Source: FACHB-T130 sp042747725
GTDB taxonomy: Bacteria; Cyanobacteriota; Cyanobacteriia; Cyanobacteriales; FACHB-T130
Reading direction: 5' to 3'
Assembly (NCBI RefSeq): GCF_042747725.1
Contig: NZ_JBHZGO010000115.1
Span: 1-64,000, forward strand
Length of the DNA: 64,000 nt
Positions within the stretch are counted from its first letter, which is position 1. Each line of letters starts with the position of its first letter. The notes beneath the pieces are model-generated. The model saw only the letters and a program-made list of their open reading frames with translations, searched no databases and was not told the origin of the DNA. This document shows, one piece after another, positions 51,226 to 60,970 of the stretch. Made by a program: the position numbers and the translations under genes.

Positions 51226-52362
51226 TTATTCATCTTCCATCTTTTCTGAAAAATCCGTGTCTTGATACACTTGGTCAAGCGCCTGCTGTTGAGTACGACG
51301 AGAAGGACGACGGTATTTTTTGGCTTCTAACCTGGGTTCGTATTGACTGTGCCCTTTACCCTTGGTTTTCATTTTCAGGGTGGCGTCGGGATCGGCTTGT
51401 TGGTTTAGGTGAGTAGAAAGAGCGATCGCATCTTTCAGAAAATCTAGATAATGCTCGTAACGTTCCCAATCCCCCCGCACCGCACAATTCGGCTCATCCC
51501 GATGCAGGCAATCACTAAATTGACATCGGGCAACGGCTAAGCGCTGCCGTGCTTCTGGGAAATAATGCACCAACTCTTCCGGAGTCGCATCCAAGTCTGG
51601 TTGGTTGAAGCCTGGGGTATCTGCAATGAATCCGCCTGTCGGTAATTCAAACAGTTCAACGTGTCGCGTAGTATGACGCCCTCGGCTGAGTTTGCCGGAA
51701 ACTTCCCCGACGCGCAGATTGATACTGGGAATGAGATAGTTGACGATGCTCGATTTCCCAACGCCAGAAAGACCAGCAAAGATAGTAATTTTATGATTCA
51801 GCTGATGCTGGAATTCTTCAAGACCTGTGCCTGTGTGGACGCTGATAAATATCGGTTGGTAGCCCCACCCTTGCAAGCGATCGCGCCATTGGTTGAGTTG
51901 GTCAGTTGTCACCAAATCGCTTTTATTTAAGCAAAGGCAGACATCTAAGCCAGTAGTCTCTCCCTTTACCAGGAAACGACTCAATTGATAGGCATCCAAC
52001 GTGGGTTCTTCCAGGGCAAAAACCAGAATAATTTGCTGGGCATTTGCCACTGGAGGACGATCCAGTTCAGTTTTGCGGGGTAAAACTTCGGCGATCGCAC
52101 CCCGTCCACCTGCCCAGTCGGCTTCCTCAATCAGAACGCGATCGCCTACCATCACCTTCTGACCTATTTTTTTCAGTCTTGCCCGACGAGTACACAACAG
52201 AAAGGGAGTTATGGGTGGGGTGTGAACTCCCAACTCCGGACTGCTGAAATCTAGCCGCACTTGGTAGAAATTCGCCTGCACAGCCAGCACCGTCCCAATT
52301 AACTCTGAAAATTGCTCCTCCGTCTTCTCTCTCGGCGGCAGCGAAGGGGGTACAGAACTCAT
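51226..52362 (-). CDS. rsgA: Ribosome small-subunit-dependent GTPase A
   Basis: RsgA is a circularly permuted GTPase that helps late 30S maturation. The 378-residue protein has an OB-fold N-terminal part, G4 CLNKSDLV before G1 FAGLSGVGKSSIVNYL, and G3 IADTPGFNQ. A zinc-binding CQFSDCLHRDEPNC motif follows. The Lys/Arg-rich C-terminal extension is longer than in enteric forms. The start overlaps the tusA stop (ATGA), so dnaJ-tusA-rsgA are translationally coupled. Confidence 0.95.
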   Translation of the reverse strand: MSSVPPSLPPREKTEEQFSELIGTVLAVQANFYQVRLDFSSPELGVHTPPITPFLLCTRRARLKKIGQKVMVGDRVLIEEADWAGGRGAIAEVLPRKTELDRPPVANAQQIILVFALEEPTLDAYQLSRFLVKGETTGLDVCLCLNKSDLVTTDQLNQWRDRLQGWGYQPIFISVHTGTGLEEFQHQLNHKITIFAGLSGVGKSSIVNYLIPSINLRVGEVSGKLSRGRHTTRHVELFELPTGGFIADTPGFNQPDLDATPEELVHYFPEARQRLAVARCQFSDCLHRDEPNCAVRGDWERYEHYLDFLKDAIALSTHLNQQADPDATLKMKTKGKGHSQYEPRLEAKKYRRPSRRTQQQALDQVYQDTDFSEKMEDE

Positions 52363-52637
52363 AGGGAAGCTGGACGCCGCACCCTCAGGGCAAAAAAGCC
52401 TGTGCGGTCTTCAGACGCAATGAATCGCGTCTCTACAATTGTGTAGCCTGCCATCGCTAAACTATCAGGAACCTGCTCAATTGGCTCACCCGGATCTAGC
52501 CACACTTCTAATAAGGTGCCGGGTGCCATTTGTTCCAGGCGGAGTTTAGTCCGAACGAAGTTAATCGGGCAAGGCGTCCCCCGCAAGTCCAGCTGAGCGT
52601 CCGGCACATCCGTTGCAGTCGCTGGATTGTTTATCAC
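52359..52637 (-). CDS. TusA/SirA-like sulfur-carrier family protein
   Basis: The 92-residue protein LDLRGTPCPINFVRTKLRLE is the TusA fold opening with its conserved CPxx cysteine (CPIN here; CPxP is more usual). GTLLEVWLDPGEPIEQVPDS completes the beta-alpha pattern. The cysteine would carry persulfide sulfur. It overlaps dnaJ upstream and rsgA downstream by 4 bp each. The Pro-to-Asn change may alter partner choice. Confidence 0.85.
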   Translation of the reverse strand: MINNPATATDVPDAQLDLRGTPCPINFVRTKLRLEQMAPGTLLEVWLDPGEPIEQVPDSLAMAGYTIVETRFIASEDRTGFFALRVRRPASL

Positions 52638-53758
52638 TTGAACAATCCTCCCAAAAATCCTTCTAAACCGCCTTTCCCAGTGCGATCGCCTTTGATTTTA
52701 GCCAACTTCTCTAGCAGTTCCCGTTCTTCAGCCGTAATCCGATTGGGAATATCAATTCCTACATTAATCAGGTGATCGCCCCGGCTGACTGGGTTCCCTA
52801 GTTTGGGTACGCCATGATTTTCTAGCGTCAGCACCGTATTCGGTTGCGTTCCCGCCGGAATTGTTAACTCTACCGGCCCATCAACTGTATTCACTTCCAG
52901 ACGGCATCCTAAGATCGCCTGCAAGTAGCTAATCTTAATCTCTGACAGGACGTTAATCCCATCCCGCTGAAACTCTGCGTCTTCCTCGACAAACAAATAG
53001 ACGTACAAATCTCCCGGAGGGCCACCGCGCAGACCGGCGTCTCCTTCTTTAGAAACGCGCAGGCGGGTTCCATTGTCTACCCCTGGAGGGATAGTAATTT
53101 TAAGCTTTTTCGTCTCCTGTTTGCGACCGACGCCTCCGCAAGTTTCACACTTGTCCTCAATTACCTGCCCTTCACCGTTACAGGTGGGACAGACTGAGAC
53201 TTGGGTAAAGCTACCAAACGGAGTCCGTGTCGCGCGACGCACTTGACCGGAACCACTGCAAGTCGGACAGGCTCGCGGTCGCGTTCCCGGCTTGGCACCC
53301 GCACCGTTGCAGGTAGCACAGGTTTCTAGATGGGGAATCCTGATTTCTTTTTCGCCCCCAAACACGGCTTCCCGAAATTCCAACTTTAAATCTAACCGCA
53401 GGTCGTCACCGCGAACCGGGCCGCTACGTCGGCGAGCAGCAGTTTGACCCACGCCACCCCCAAACCCACTGAAGAAGCTTTCAAAAATATCGGCAAAGTT
53501 CCCGATATCGCCTAAGTCTGGGCCAGCTCCGACACCAGAAGCCACCCCGGCTTCCCCATAGCGATCGTAGCGAGTCCGGGTTTCTGGTTCCGAAAGGACT
53601 TCGTAGGCGCGATTAATTTCTTTGAAGCGTTCTTCCGCCCCTGGCTCTTTATTGACATCCGGGTGATATTTCCGGGCCAGACGGCGATAGGCACGCTTCA
53701 TTTCCTCTTTGTCTGAGTCACGGGAGACCCCGAGAATTTCATAGTAGTCGCGGGCCAT
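52634..53758 (-). CDS. dnaJ: Chaperone DnaJ (Hsp40, type I)
   Basis: The 374-residue protein has a J domain with the HPD tripeptide in ARKYHPDVNK (residues 25-34), then a Gly-rich segment. Four CxxCxGxG zinc repeats follow (CATCNGAG, CPTCSGSG, CPTCNGEG, CETCGGVG; about 140-215), then the C-terminal substrate-binding domains. It stimulates DnaK ATPase and delivers unfolded clients. It is downstream of dnaK, separated by about 100 bp with TTTTTCATTTTTAATT-like AT-rich sequence. Confidence 0.97.
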   Translation of the reverse strand: MARDYYEILGVSRDSDKEEMKRAYRRLARKYHPDVNKEPGAEERFKEINRAYEVLSEPETRTRYDRYGEAGVASGVGAGPDLGDIGNFADIFESFFSGFGGGVGQTAARRRSGPVRGDDLRLDLKLEFREAVFGGEKEIRIPHLETCATCNGAGAKPGTRPRACPTCSGSGQVRRATRTPFGSFTQVSVCPTCNGEGQVIEDKCETCGGVGRKQETKKLKITIPPGVDNGTRLRVSKEGDAGLRGGPPGDLYVYLFVEEDAEFQRDGINVLSEIKISYLQAILGCRLEVNTVDGPVELTIPAGTQPNTVLTLENHGVPKLGNPVSRGDHLINVGIDIPNRITAEERELLEKLAKIKGDRTGKGGLEGFLGGLFK

Positions 53759-53859
53759 AGAACACTGCTTCTTTAGGGGTTAAGGGTTAGGAGAAATGAA
53801 AAATTAAAAATTTAGAGATTCTTCAATTTTTCATTTTTAATTATTCATTTTTAATTGAT

Positions 53860-55815
53860 TTAGTCAACTGGCTCGTAGTCAGCCTGAACGGTATTATCGT
53901 CATCAAACTTAAAGTCGTCGTCATCGGGTGTGGAGTCAGGCTCACTAAACTCTTGGGATATGCCACTTTCCAGGCTTTCGTAATCATCCTGTGACTCCCG
54001 TCCGCTGGCTTGCTGGTACACGGCGGCACCAATCGCAAACAGTGTCTGTTGAAAATCGTCAATCTGTTGTTTGATCTCCTCAACACTGATTGAGGGGTTA
54101 GCCAGCGCCGCTCGCACCGCTATAGCCTTCTTATTTGCCTGCGTCTTGAGATCCTCGCCAACCTGAGCCCCGTTGTCATTCAACGTTGATTCATAGCTGT
54201 AGAACAAGCTATCAGCTTGATTTTTCAGCTCCACTACTTGTATCCGACGCCGGTCTTCTTCGGCATAGGTTTCAGCTTCGTGCCGCATCCGTTCGACTTC
54301 GCTGGCATTCAAGCCGCCGGTATTGCTAATCCGGATACTCTGCTCTCTCCCAGTGCCTTTGTCTTGAGCCAATACTTTGAGAATTCCATCAACGCCGATT
54401 TCAAAGGACACTTCAATTTGAGGGACGCCTCTGGGAGCGGGGGGAATTCCTGCTAGTAGGAATTTGCCAAGACTTTTGTTGTCTTTCGCCATCGCCCGCT
54501 CACCCTGCAAGACGTGAATTTCCACGCTTGTTTGTCCGTCAGTGGCGGTGGAAAAAACTTGAGATTTCGTGGTGGGAATTGTGGTGTTGCGCTCAATAAT
54601 TTTTGTGAACACTTCTCCCAAGGTTTCAATGCCCAAGCTCAGGGGAGCAACATCCAATAGCAGCAGATCCTCGACTTCGCCGCTTAAGACGCCACCTTGG
54701 ATCGCCGCTCCCAGCGCCACTGCTTCATCCGGGTTGATCGACCGATCGGGTGCTTTACCGCCAAAAAACTTCTTAATCGCATCTTGAACGGCAGGAATTC
54801 GGGTTGAACCTCCTACCAGGATAATCCGGTCAATCTCATTGGTCGTCAAACCGCTGTCTTTGATCGCCTGAGCCACTGGCTCAATGGTACCTTCCACCAA
54901 CTGGTTGACGAGTTCTTCAAACTGGGCACGGGAAAGTTCCATCTCCAAATGTTTAGGTCCGGTTTCATCGGCGGTGATGAATGGCAAATTGATGGAGGTG
55001 CTGCCCATGTTGGAAAGTTCTATTTTGGCTTTCTCCGCTGCCTCCCGCAGCCGCTGGAGAGCCATTTTGTCGGTTCCCAGGTCGATGGAATCTTGCTGTT
55101 TGAAGTTTTCGATCATCCAGCGGACAATGCTGTTGTCAAAGTCATCTCCGCCTAGGTGGTTGTTTCCAGAGGTAGCTTTGACTTCAAAAACGCCGTCACC
55201 CAATTGGAGTACGGAAACGTCGAAGGTGCCGCCGCCTAAGTCAAACACCAGAATGCACTGCTCTTCATCTTGTTTATCCAAGCCGTAGGCAAGAGCGGCT
55301 GCCGTGGGTTCGTTGATGATCCGTAAAACTTCCAGTCCGGCAATGGTACCGGCGTCTTTTGTCGCCTGCCGTTGGGCGTCTGTGAAGTAGGCAGGTACGG
55401 TGATTACTGCCTGGTCTACCTGTTCGCCGAGAAAGTTTTCTGCATCCTGCTTTAGCTTTTGCAGGATCATCGCTGAGATTTCTTGGGGGGTGTAGTTGCG
55501 TCCCCGAATTTGGACATCGACGGTATCATCGCGACCTTTGATACAGGTGTAGGGCACGCGCGATCGCTCTATTTCGGTGTCATCCCAGCGGCGACCGATA
55601 AAGCGTTTAATGCTGTAAACCGTATTTTCGGCATTGGTGACAGCTTGCCGTTTCGCCAGTTGACCGACCAAGCGATCGCCTCCCTTGCCAAATCCCACGA
55701 TACTTGGGGTCGTTCTCCCGCCTTCTGTGTTAGAGATGACAATGGGTTGACCCCCCTCTAAAACAGCCACGCAACTATTGGTCGTGCCCAAGTCGATGCC
55801 AATGACTTTTCCCAT
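53860..55815 (-). CDS. dnaK: Chaperone DnaK (Hsp70)
   Basis: The protein is 651 residues from the ATG at 55815 (MGKVIGIDLGTTNSCVAVLE). The upstream in-frame ATG at 55896 would add 27 residues that do not fit the family. The ATPase domain shows VPAYFTDAQRQATKDAG, ILVFDLGGGTFDVSVL and ILVGGSTRIPAVQ. The linker and substrate domain include EDLLLLDVAPLSLGIET. The acidic C-terminal tail ends YEPVD. Gene order grpE-dnaK-dnaJ is the classic heat-shock operon. I saw no CIRCE inverted repeat. Confidence 0.97.
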   Translation of the reverse strand: MGKVIGIDLGTTNSCVAVLEGGQPIVISNTEGGRTTPSIVGFGKGGDRLVGQLAKRQAVTNAENTVYSIKRFIGRRWDDTEIERSRVPYTCIKGRDDTVDVQIRGRNYTPQEISAMILQKLKQDAENFLGEQVDQAVITVPAYFTDAQRQATKDAGTIAGLEVLRIINEPTAAALAYGLDKQDEEQCILVFDLGGGTFDVSVLQLGDGVFEVKATSGNNHLGGDDFDNSIVRWMIENFKQQDSIDLGTDKMALQRLREAAEKAKIELSNMGSTSINLPFITADETGPKHLEMELSRAQFEELVNQLVEGTIEPVAQAIKDSGLTTNEIDRIILVGGSTRIPAVQDAIKKFFGGKAPDRSINPDEAVALGAAIQGGVLSGEVEDLLLLDVAPLSLGIETLGEVFTKIIERNTTIPTTKSQVFSTATDGQTSVEIHVLQGERAMAKDNKSLGKFLLAGIPPAPRGVPQIEVSFEIGVDGILKVLAQDKGTGREQSIRISNTGGLNASEVERMRHEAETYAEEDRRRIQVVELKNQADSLFYSYESTLNDNGAQVGEDLKTQANKKAIAVRAALANPSISVEEIKQQIDDFQQTLFAIGAAVYQQASGRESQDDYESLESGISQEFSEPDSTPDDDDFKFDDDNTVQADYEPVD

Positions 55816-55960
55816 AGCTAGCTGTAGTAAAGGTGTGCAGGATTTGTTGAGTAGCCGTTGAATTGTTTGCCTGGTATGGTTCGGACCAGGCACCAAATTT
55901 CCATCAACTTGATTGTAATTTCTGACGCCTCCAACCGTCGATGCAGTGCGTCAAACTCCA

Positions 55961-56740
55961 TTAACTTTCGCCAGAAAGCGGATGACCTTCCTCTGAGGGT
56001 ACCACGGGCTCCATAGCCGCAGCAACTTTGACTAGGGCGTGGCGCAAGACGCGATCGCCCAAGAAATAGCCCCGCACTAGCTGTTCGCTCACGGTGCCTT
56101 CTGGATACTCATTCGTTGGCTCCCGCATTACGGCTTCGTGGAGATTGGGATCGAATTCTTGACCCTCCGGACGCATGGGAGATACTCCAATGCGCTTGAG
56201 AGCGTCCGCCAGCTGTTTGTAGACACTCTGGTAGCTTTTGTGGATGCTCCATTCGCTATCAGTTTGCGGCTTGATCTGCGATCGCGCCCGCTCAAAATTA
56301 TCCACTACGGGCAGTAACTCAGTAATGGTGGCGCACTTGATCTGCACCTCCGAGTCTTCCTTCTCTTTGAGAGTCCGCTTGCGGAAATTTTCAAAATCTG
56401 CGGCTATCCTCATGTACTGAGTTTTGAAAGAATCACACTGTTGCGTGCGTTCTTCCACTTGCGCTTTTAAAGCCTCCACTTCCCGCGTCAATGCTTCTAT
56501 AGCCGCTGAGTTGCTGGCTGCTTCTGCGTTACTTTCTTCTCCTCCGATTGCTCTGGATGTTGCAGCGGCTTCTGATACCGCATCAGTTTGGCTTGTTCCA
56601 TACACTGACGCATCAGATGAAGGTTCTCCATTCACGGTTCCCGTTTCCGATAATGGTTCATCCCCCATTCCCTGTGCCACCGCCTGGTCATCAACCATTG
56701 GAGGTAAAGTATTGTCTTGCTGATTTTCTTCCTCGTTCAT
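55961..56740 (-). CDS. grpE: GrpE nucleotide-exchange factor
   Basis: GrpE is a dimer that releases ADP from DnaK. The 259-residue protein has an acidic, low-complexity N-terminal ~85 residues, a long coiled coil (about 85-165: EALTREVEALKAQVEERTQQ, then ENFRKRTLKEKE), and a C-terminal beta domain with GVSPMRPEGQEFDPNLHEAV and the GYFLGDRVLRHALVKVA signature. It is longer than the E. coli protein, mainly from the N-terminal extension, as usual in cyanobacteria. It lies 145 bp upstream of dnaK. Confidence 0.95.
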   Translation of the reverse strand: MNEEENQQDNTLPPMVDDQAVAQGMGDEPLSETGTVNGEPSSDASVYGTSQTDAVSEAAATSRAIGGEESNAEAASNSAAIEALTREVEALKAQVEERTQQCDSFKTQYMRIAADFENFRKRTLKEKEDSEVQIKCATITELLPVVDNFERARSQIKPQTDSEWSIHKSYQSVYKQLADALKRIGVSPMRPEGQEFDPNLHEAVMREPTNEYPEGTVSEQLVRGYFLGDRVLRHALVKVAAAMEPVVPSEEGHPLSGES

Positions 56741-57569
56741 TGGGCTCTCATCCCAGTTAAGAGACTGCTCGCGCTCATTTTATTGGTAGTCCTGTCTATG
56801 TCGCCAGTACCACCTCCCCTTCTGTATCAGGTTGGTGTCTCACCGCTCCCTAACTTAGGGATGGAGAGAACAGGCGCATCGCCACAAAACTTTCCCCTTT
56901 TTAGAATCATAGTGTGCCCAGGCATCCTGCCAATACTATTTACGGCTTTTAGCTTAATTTTATAACCAGGCTTGGGTGGGAAAACCGTATAAACACGCCA
57001 ACCCTACATTGTGCCAAGCTATGCCATCTGCTAGCATTTGCACAAAATTTTCTTTATAGAAGCGATTGCCTACTTTCAGATTGTAACGTCATCTTCACGA
57101 ATTTCCGGACACCCCTTGAGCGAGTGGGCGTGCCAGACACCAGAATCCAGACACTAGACTATATATGAATCGCAAAATAAATTAAGACAATCCTGCGCCT
57201 AAGACTTGCTTAAGGCTATTATCGTGAATGTTCCATACCATGTTCAGCCTTACACGCTCTTTGTCATTAACCAAGTCATGCCAGAGTCTTCCAATGCTCC
57301 GGCAGGTCTTACATCTTATAAACTTACAGCATCGTTGTACGGATATTACTGCTTGCGGCTAGTGAGGAGCAACATTGGCCAGTAGCGTCAGCTTTGCCCC
57401 CAAATGCGCCGCAACGACTCAGAATAAATGATGAAACGGTTTGGGGATACGGCGGGGGTGCCAGCCCAAGTCGGTTGTCTAAACCGTAAAAATTTGGTTT
57501 TTGGCTGAAGATAGCAATTTTGACTCATGGTTTTGGGAACAATTTGTAAAGAGGTATTCTCACGGATCT
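56741..57569. other. Divergent promoter region, grpE / pilB
   Basis: About 830 bp lie between the heat-shock operon and the pil operon. I see no gene and no clear repeat. Both promoters must lie here. No CIRCE-type TTAGCACTC inverted repeat is visible. GAGG near 57550 is the likely pilB ribosome-binding site. Confidence 0.5.
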
Positions 57570-59561
57570 ATGACTCAATCCTCACCACGAAATCGCGCCC
57601 TTGCTGTCCGCAATGAGTTTTCGCCCTTCGGCAACCAGCTGATTCAGGCAGGCTATGTTGACACCGACCAAATGCGGCAGGCTATGGTCGAAAGCCGCAA
57701 GTCTGGTAGACCCTTAACCGAGGTTCTAGAAACGATTACTGGGCGATCGCTTCCTCCAGATTTGCTACGTCAGTATAAAAAACAACAGCTTTTTGAACTC
57801 AAAATTCTTTACGGAGTTGAATCTCTAGATCCGGAAATCAGCCAAATTCCCACTCCTCAAATTGGGTCTTTGATTGAAACCCTGATTCCGATTGATATCT
57901 GTAGTCGCTATAAACTGGTACCCTTAACGAAAAATGACACCCAGCCCCCTTCGGTGCTGGTGGCAATGGTCGATCCGGATAATTTAGCGGCTCAAGACGA
58001 TCTCAACCGCATCTTGCGACCCCAGGGCATCGCCTTGCAGCGAATGGTGATCACTCTGGAAGACTGTTTGAATCTGATTAACCAATACAAAGATGAGCAA
58101 ACAAGGAAAGAGGAAGTAGCGCGAATCCAAAAGTCTGTAGATGTCTCAGACGTTCTGGATAATTTGAACGACTTAGGAGATGCGCCTCCGGAAGTTGAAG
58201 ATGACCTGAATGTAGCGGATGCACAGGGCGCTCCCGTCATCAACCTGGTCAATAGAATCCTCCTCAAGGGGCTGCAAGAGAATGTTTCAGACATTCATAT
58301 TGAACCCCAAGAAGAATTCTTGCGCGTTCGCTTTCGCAAGGATGGGGTGCTACAACAAGCCTTCGAGCCGTTCCCGAAAAAAATCATCCCAGCCGTCACA
58401 GCTCGCTTCAAAATCATGGCTGAGCTAGACATTGCCGAGCGGCGGATGCCTCAAGATGGGAAGATACGGCGGGTGTTTGAAGGGCGCAAGGTTGACTTTC
58501 GGGTGAATACCTTACCCAGCCGCTACGGCGAAAAGGTGGTGTTGCGAATTCTCGATAACTCTGCCACCCAGCTAGGTTTGGACAAGTTAATTTCCGATGC
58601 AGAATCGCTAGCAATTGTCAGAGAAATGGCAAGCCGTCCCTTTGGCTTGATTTTGGTAACTGGCCCAACCGGGTCTGGTAAATCTACCACCTTATACTCG
58701 GTGCTGTCAGAACGGAACGATCCGGGGATTAATATCAGTACGGCAGAAGATCCGATTGAGTATGCCTTACCTGGGATTACTCAGGTGCAGGTGATTCGAG
58801 AGAAGGGGATGGATTTTTCCTCGATCTTAAGAGCCTTCATGCGCCAAGACCCGGATGTGATTCTGGTGGGTGAAACGCGGGACAAAGAAACGGCAAAAAC
58901 CGCAATTGAAGCAGCACTAACCGGACACTTGGTGCTGACAACCCTGCACACCAACGATGCCGCTGGTGCGATCGCCCGTTTAGACGAAATGGGCATTGAG
59001 CCATTTATGGTATCGGGTTCGCTGATTGGCGTCCTGGCGCAACGCTTGATGCGGCGTGTTTGTACCGATTGTCGCCTTTCCTATCCACCCACTTCACAAG
59101 AACTCGCTCGATTTGGTTTATCGGTTTCTGGAGACGGGGATATTACCTTCTACAAAGCCAATACTTTACAACCCGATGAAGCGAAAGAAGCCAAAAGCAG
59201 AAATGCTCTGTGCCAAAAATGTAATGGCATTGGCTATAAGGGACGTGTGGGTGTTTATGAGGTCATGCGCGTGACCGAACGGTTGCAAGGTTTAATCAGC
59301 CAAGGTGCCCCCACCGAGCGCATTAAAGAAGCAGCCGTGGAAGAAGGGATGAAGACATTGCTGGCCTACAGCTTAGACCTGGTACGCCAAGGTTATACCA
59401 CTCTCGAAGAAGTAGAACGGGTGACATTTACAGATTCTGGTCTAGAGGCAGAACTCAAAGCCAAGCGCAAGAGCGGTCTAGAATGTCTAACTTGCACTGC
59501 TGAGTTAAAACCAGAGTGGCTAGATTGTCCTTACTGCATGACGCCTCGCTTTTCCGAATAA
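57570..59561 (+). CDS. pilB: Type IV pilus assembly ATPase PilB
   Basis: PilB is the hexameric motor for pilus extension. It has 663 residues from ATG 57570 (MTQSSPRNRALAVRNEFSPF); a TTG at 57501 would add 23 residues but lacks a ribosome-binding site. The N-terminal MshEN domain binds regulatory nucleotide in relatives. The ATPase shows GPTGSGKSTTLYSVL (Walker A), STAEDPIEYALPG (Asp box), RQDPDVILVGETRD (Walker B) and TTLHTNDA (His box). A four-Cys zinc motif spans VCTDC and CQKC. The C-terminus has a second pair, CLTC and CPYC. It is first in the pilB-pilT-pilC operon, for twitching motility and DNA uptake. Confidence 0.95.
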   Translation: MTQSSPRNRALAVRNEFSPFGNQLIQAGYVDTDQMRQAMVESRKSGRPLTEVLETITGRSLPPDLLRQYKKQQLFELKILYGVESLDPEISQIPTPQIGSLIETLIPIDICSRYKLVPLTKNDTQPPSVLVAMVDPDNLAAQDDLNRILRPQGIALQRMVITLEDCLNLINQYKDEQTRKEEVARIQKSVDVSDVLDNLNDLGDAPPEVEDDLNVADAQGAPVINLVNRILLKGLQENVSDIHIEPQEEFLRVRFRKDGVLQQAFEPFPKKIIPAVTARFKIMAELDIAERRMPQDGKIRRVFEGRKVDFRVNTLPSRYGEKVVLRILDNSATQLGLDKLISDAESLAIVREMASRPFGLILVTGPTGSGKSTTLYSVLSERNDPGINISTAEDPIEYALPGITQVQVIREKGMDFSSILRAFMRQDPDVILVGETRDKETAKTAIEAALTGHLVLTTLHTNDAAGAIARLDEMGIEPFMVSGSLIGVLAQRLMRRVCTDCRLSYPPTSQELARFGLSVSGDGDITFYKANTLQPDEAKEAKSRNALCQKCNGIGYKGRVGVYEVMRVTERLQGLISQGAPTERIKEAAVEEGMKTLLAYSLDLVRQGYTTLEEVERVTFTDSGLEAELKAKRKSGLECLTCTAELKPEWLDCPYCMTPRFSE

Positions 59562-59671
59562 ATGTCAATCGTCATATCGCTAATGGCGAATGGCACGTCC
59601 CCTAAGCTACGCCCTTAGTCAAGGAAAAATTAGCAACTGAGAAATCAAGAATCACCCCAGGAGACAGCCTC

Positions 59672-60778
59672 ATGGAATTAATGATTGAAGACTTGATGGA
59701 GCAACTCATTGAAATGGGCGGCTCAGATATGCACATTCAAGCAGGAGCGCCGGTTTACTTCCGCATCAGCGGGAAACTCAACCCCATCGGTGACGAACCG
59801 CTTCCTCCCCAGGAGTGTCAGAAACTCATCTTCAGTATGCTGAACAATACGCAGCGTAAGGAATTAGAGCAAAACTGGGAACTAGACTGCTCTTATGGAG
59901 TTAAGGGATTGGCTCGCTTCCGCGTCAATGTGTACAAAGAGCGGGGTTACTATGCGGCGTGCTTAAGAGCGTTGTCTTCTAAAATTCCGAACTTTGACCA
60001 GTTGGGTCTGCCAGATGTCGTGCGGGAATTGACTCACAGACCGAGAGGAATGGTGTTGGTGACTGGACAAACGGGTTCTGGTAAAACTACCACCCTTGCT
60101 GCCATGCTCGACTTGATCAACCGGACGCGGGCAGAACACATTCTAACGGTGGAAGACCCGATTGAATATGTTTACCCGAACATCAAGAGCTTGTTTCACC
60201 AGCGTCAAAAAGGCGAAGATACCAAGAGCTTTGCAAATGCCTTGAGAGCCGCGCTCCGGGAAGACCCGGATATTATCCTGGTGGGGGAAATGCGCGACCT
60301 GGAAACGATTGGTCTGGCGGTGTCAGCGGCTGAAACTGGTCACTTGGTGTTCGGCACCCTGCACACCAGCTCCGCAGCAGGCACTATCGACCGGATCTTG
60401 GACGTGTTCCCCCCAGAGCAACAGCCCCAAATCCGCGCTCAGTTGTCTGGTTCGTTATTGGCAGTTTTCAGCCAATGCTTGGTGCCCAAACACAACCCGA
60501 AACCCGGTGAATATGGTCGGGTGATGGCTCAGGAAATCATGCTGGTAACGCCAGCGATCGCTAACTTGGTTCGAGAAGGAAAATCTGCTCAAATTTACTC
60601 TGCTATCCAGACTGGAGCAAAATTGGGAATGCAGACGATGGAACAGTCTCTAGCTGGCTATGTCAAAGCTGGCTCCATCTCCTTTGAGGCGGCGATGAGC
60701 AAATCATCTAGACCTGAAGAATTACAGCGTATCCTGGGAACATCGCCAGCGACGGGGGCAAAAGCTGGCGCTCGGTAG
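59672..60778 (+). CDS. pilT: Pilus retraction ATPase PilT
   Basis: The 368-residue protein has SDMHIQAGAPVYFRISGKL in the N-terminal PAS-like domain, GQTGSGKTTTLAAMLDLI (Walker A), TVEDPIEYVYPN (Asp box), REDPDIILVGEMRDLET (Walker B), GTLHTSSAAGTIDR (His box) and AQEIMLVTPAIANLVREGK (the AIRNLIRE-type motif essential for retraction). CAGGAG precedes the ATG by 8 bases. It depolymerises the pilus to pull the filament, and is the second gene of the operon, 110 bp after pilB. Confidence 0.96.
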   Translation: MELMIEDLMEQLIEMGGSDMHIQAGAPVYFRISGKLNPIGDEPLPPQECQKLIFSMLNNTQRKELEQNWELDCSYGVKGLARFRVNVYKERGYYAACLRALSSKIPNFDQLGLPDVVRELTHRPRGMVLVTGQTGSGKTTTLAAMLDLINRTRAEHILTVEDPIEYVYPNIKSLFHQRQKGEDTKSFANALRAALREDPDIILVGEMRDLETIGLAVSAAETGHLVFGTLHTSSAAGTIDRILDVFPPEQQPQIRAQLSGSLLAVFSQCLVPKHNPKPGEYGRVMAQEIMLVTPAIANLVREGKSAQIYSAIQTGAKLGMQTMEQSLAGYVKAGSISFEAAMSKSSRPEELQRILGTSPATGAKAGAR

Positions 60779-60970
60779 GTTCGAGGCGGTGTAAAACCTA
60801 TTGCACTAAGCTTGTGTGATGCCGGTTGACAGACCGAAACATATTCGGTCTGTCTGGACTACCTGGCAGCGCTCAGCAGAAATTGTCAAAAACCTCCCCG
60901 GAAGACACCCTCCAATTACAAAAAATTTCCTTTGAAAAGCCATTCTTCTTCTTTCATTTAGAGGTGATTG

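Noticed and set aside
56741..57569. CIRCE/HrcA operator before grpE
   Set aside because: No TTAGCACTC-N9-GAGTGCTAA-like inverted repeat could be found by eye.
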